64,000 nt of DNA from Symbiodinium natans (Eukaryota; Sar; Dinophyceae; Suessiales; Symbiodiniaceae), in the NCBI GenBank assembly GCA_905221605.1, contig CAJNDS010002674.1, positions 62,001-126,000 on the forward strand, in the 5' to 3' direction. Position numbers and translations under genes: made by a program. This document shows, in pieces, positions 62,966 to 64,000 of this stretch (position 1 is its first letter; each line of letters begins with the position of its first letter). The notes under the pieces were generated by a model. It ran no database searches. It was given only the letters and a program-made list of their open reading frames with translations, and had not been told where the DNA came from.

Positions 62966-64000
62966 TTTCTCTTGAATAAGTTTTTGAGAATTGAAATATG
63001 CTTGAATGGTAGACTTTCTACAATTTCGCTTGAAAGAAATTTAGAAAATTCAAAAGCTCTAGAATACCTTTTCAAGTACTTTCACTTCTTAAATGTTGGT
63101 TTTCTGGGAGCTCCCCCCTGCCCGCAAAGGTTTGTTTCTTTGAATCTCTGGGATTTCTGGCATTTCCTATAAATGAGAACTTTGAAAGTTTTTAAACACT
63201 TTCAAAACGAACTCGAAGGTTATACGGCTAAGACCGACGGCTGCCTCAAATAGACGCAAACTGTCCTACATAGATGCAGATATATATAGAGATACATATA
63301 CATATACATACATATATATATATATATGTATCCGGGAAGTCTCGGCACTGCAATGCCTCTCGAAGCTGTCACCGACTGCACAGTCGAAGGGTCTTGATTA
63401 TACCCGATTCTCCCCATTCTCTAGTTAATTCATTGGTTCGGCTTGTACTGAATATGCCATCTGGGGCTTGGGGAGCAAATGCATGAATCCAAAAAACTTC
63501 TTACATGTCATGTAGGCTCTCCCAAAAGTAATAACTTCATTAGCTTGGCTACCAAAACTGGAGGTCAGCCACATGTTTTATTCAAATGAACATATTTCAA
63601 TGGCCAGCCACAACAACCGGCGCGCCAAACAAGTTTGGGTGCTGGAGGCGAAAGCCCTCAAAATCCAGCGAACCAGTTCCCCACCTAGCTGGTCATGTTT
63701 TGAAACGGCCATTCAGTTTTCAAGAAGAATGCATGACTATGTGTAGCCGACTAAACCTGTAATCTCTCAAATTATCACTGTAGATAACTTTCATGATGCG
63801 TCGCAAATCAGTTTGGCAGTCGACGGTTTTCTGCTTGACGAAGTCGTAAATCTTAACGCTAACGCGAAGCCGGGGTCGGAGCCCGGGGTAGGGTGGGGGG
63901 GGTCGGGGGGGGGAGTTGGGGTTGGGTTGGGGGCCTCTCTCTGGCCCCGGCACGTCGTCGGCAGCGTGAACGCTGTTCAACTACGCGGCGTCGCACTTGC
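62966..64000. other. Stretch without a recognised gene
   Basis: A TA/CATA microsatellite lies at 63,279-63,330 and a G-rich tract at 63,890-63,935. No protein domain is seen on either strand. Confidence 0.5.

Noticed and set aside
1-64000. CRISPR arrays, bacterial operons, riboswitches
   Set aside because: No regularly spaced repeats with unique spacers, no ribosome binding sites or operon layout; all signs point to a eukaryotic nuclear genome.

Overview
The window looks like nuclear DNA of a dinoflagellate, probably of the Symbiodiniaceae/Suessiales type. The signs are intron-rich host genes with GC as well as GT splice donors, a relict of the dinoflagellate spliced leader inside a retroelement, abundant simple repeats, and retroelement protein families typical of these algae. 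No bacterial or plasmid features are present.

Positions 1-28,400 are a stack of tyrosine-recombinase (YR) retrotransposons. A decayed minus-strand element (E3) fills about 20-7,450. A fossil plus-strand element (E4) is represented by an RNase H end just before 10,180 and by terminal repeats at 27,663-28,382. Inside E4 lies an 8.3-kb element (E1, 10,180-27,618), and inside the reverse transcriptase of E1 lies a 9.1-kb element (E2, 16,193-25,291). E1 and E2 each carry complete PAT/Ngaro-style split direct repeats (A1 - genes - B1 A2 - B2). Removing E2 exactly at its repeat ends restores the E1 reading frame with no target-site duplication. The gene order is YR - Gag - methyltransferase - RT/RNase H, unlike the classical DIRS order. 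E2 also has a predicted 2-oxoglutarate/Fe(II) dioxygenase domain (HxDxxN signature, as in TET/JBP enzymes) in the same reading frame as a cytosine-C5-methyltransferase-like domain. In all three elements a UGA stop follows the Gag zinc finger, with the frame open beyond it.

Positions 28,400-36,850 contain scrambled LINE (non-LTR) fragments on both strands and tandem repeats. From 36,900 host genes appear: an intronless tandem CCCH zinc-finger gene (36,900-37,508), a multi-exon NEK-like protein kinase (38,658-43,172) with a truncated 5S rRNA-like sequence and a perfect 34-bp palindrome in its introns, possible repeat-protein exons (46.7-47.9 kb), and a multi-exon polycystin (PKD2/TRPP)-like cation channel (about 58.9-62.6 kb) whose pore region is not seen. 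A LINE reverse transcriptase fragment follows at 62.7-63.0 kb. The rest of 43-58 kb is mostly intron-like or intergenic sequence with microsatellites and C- or G-rich tracts.
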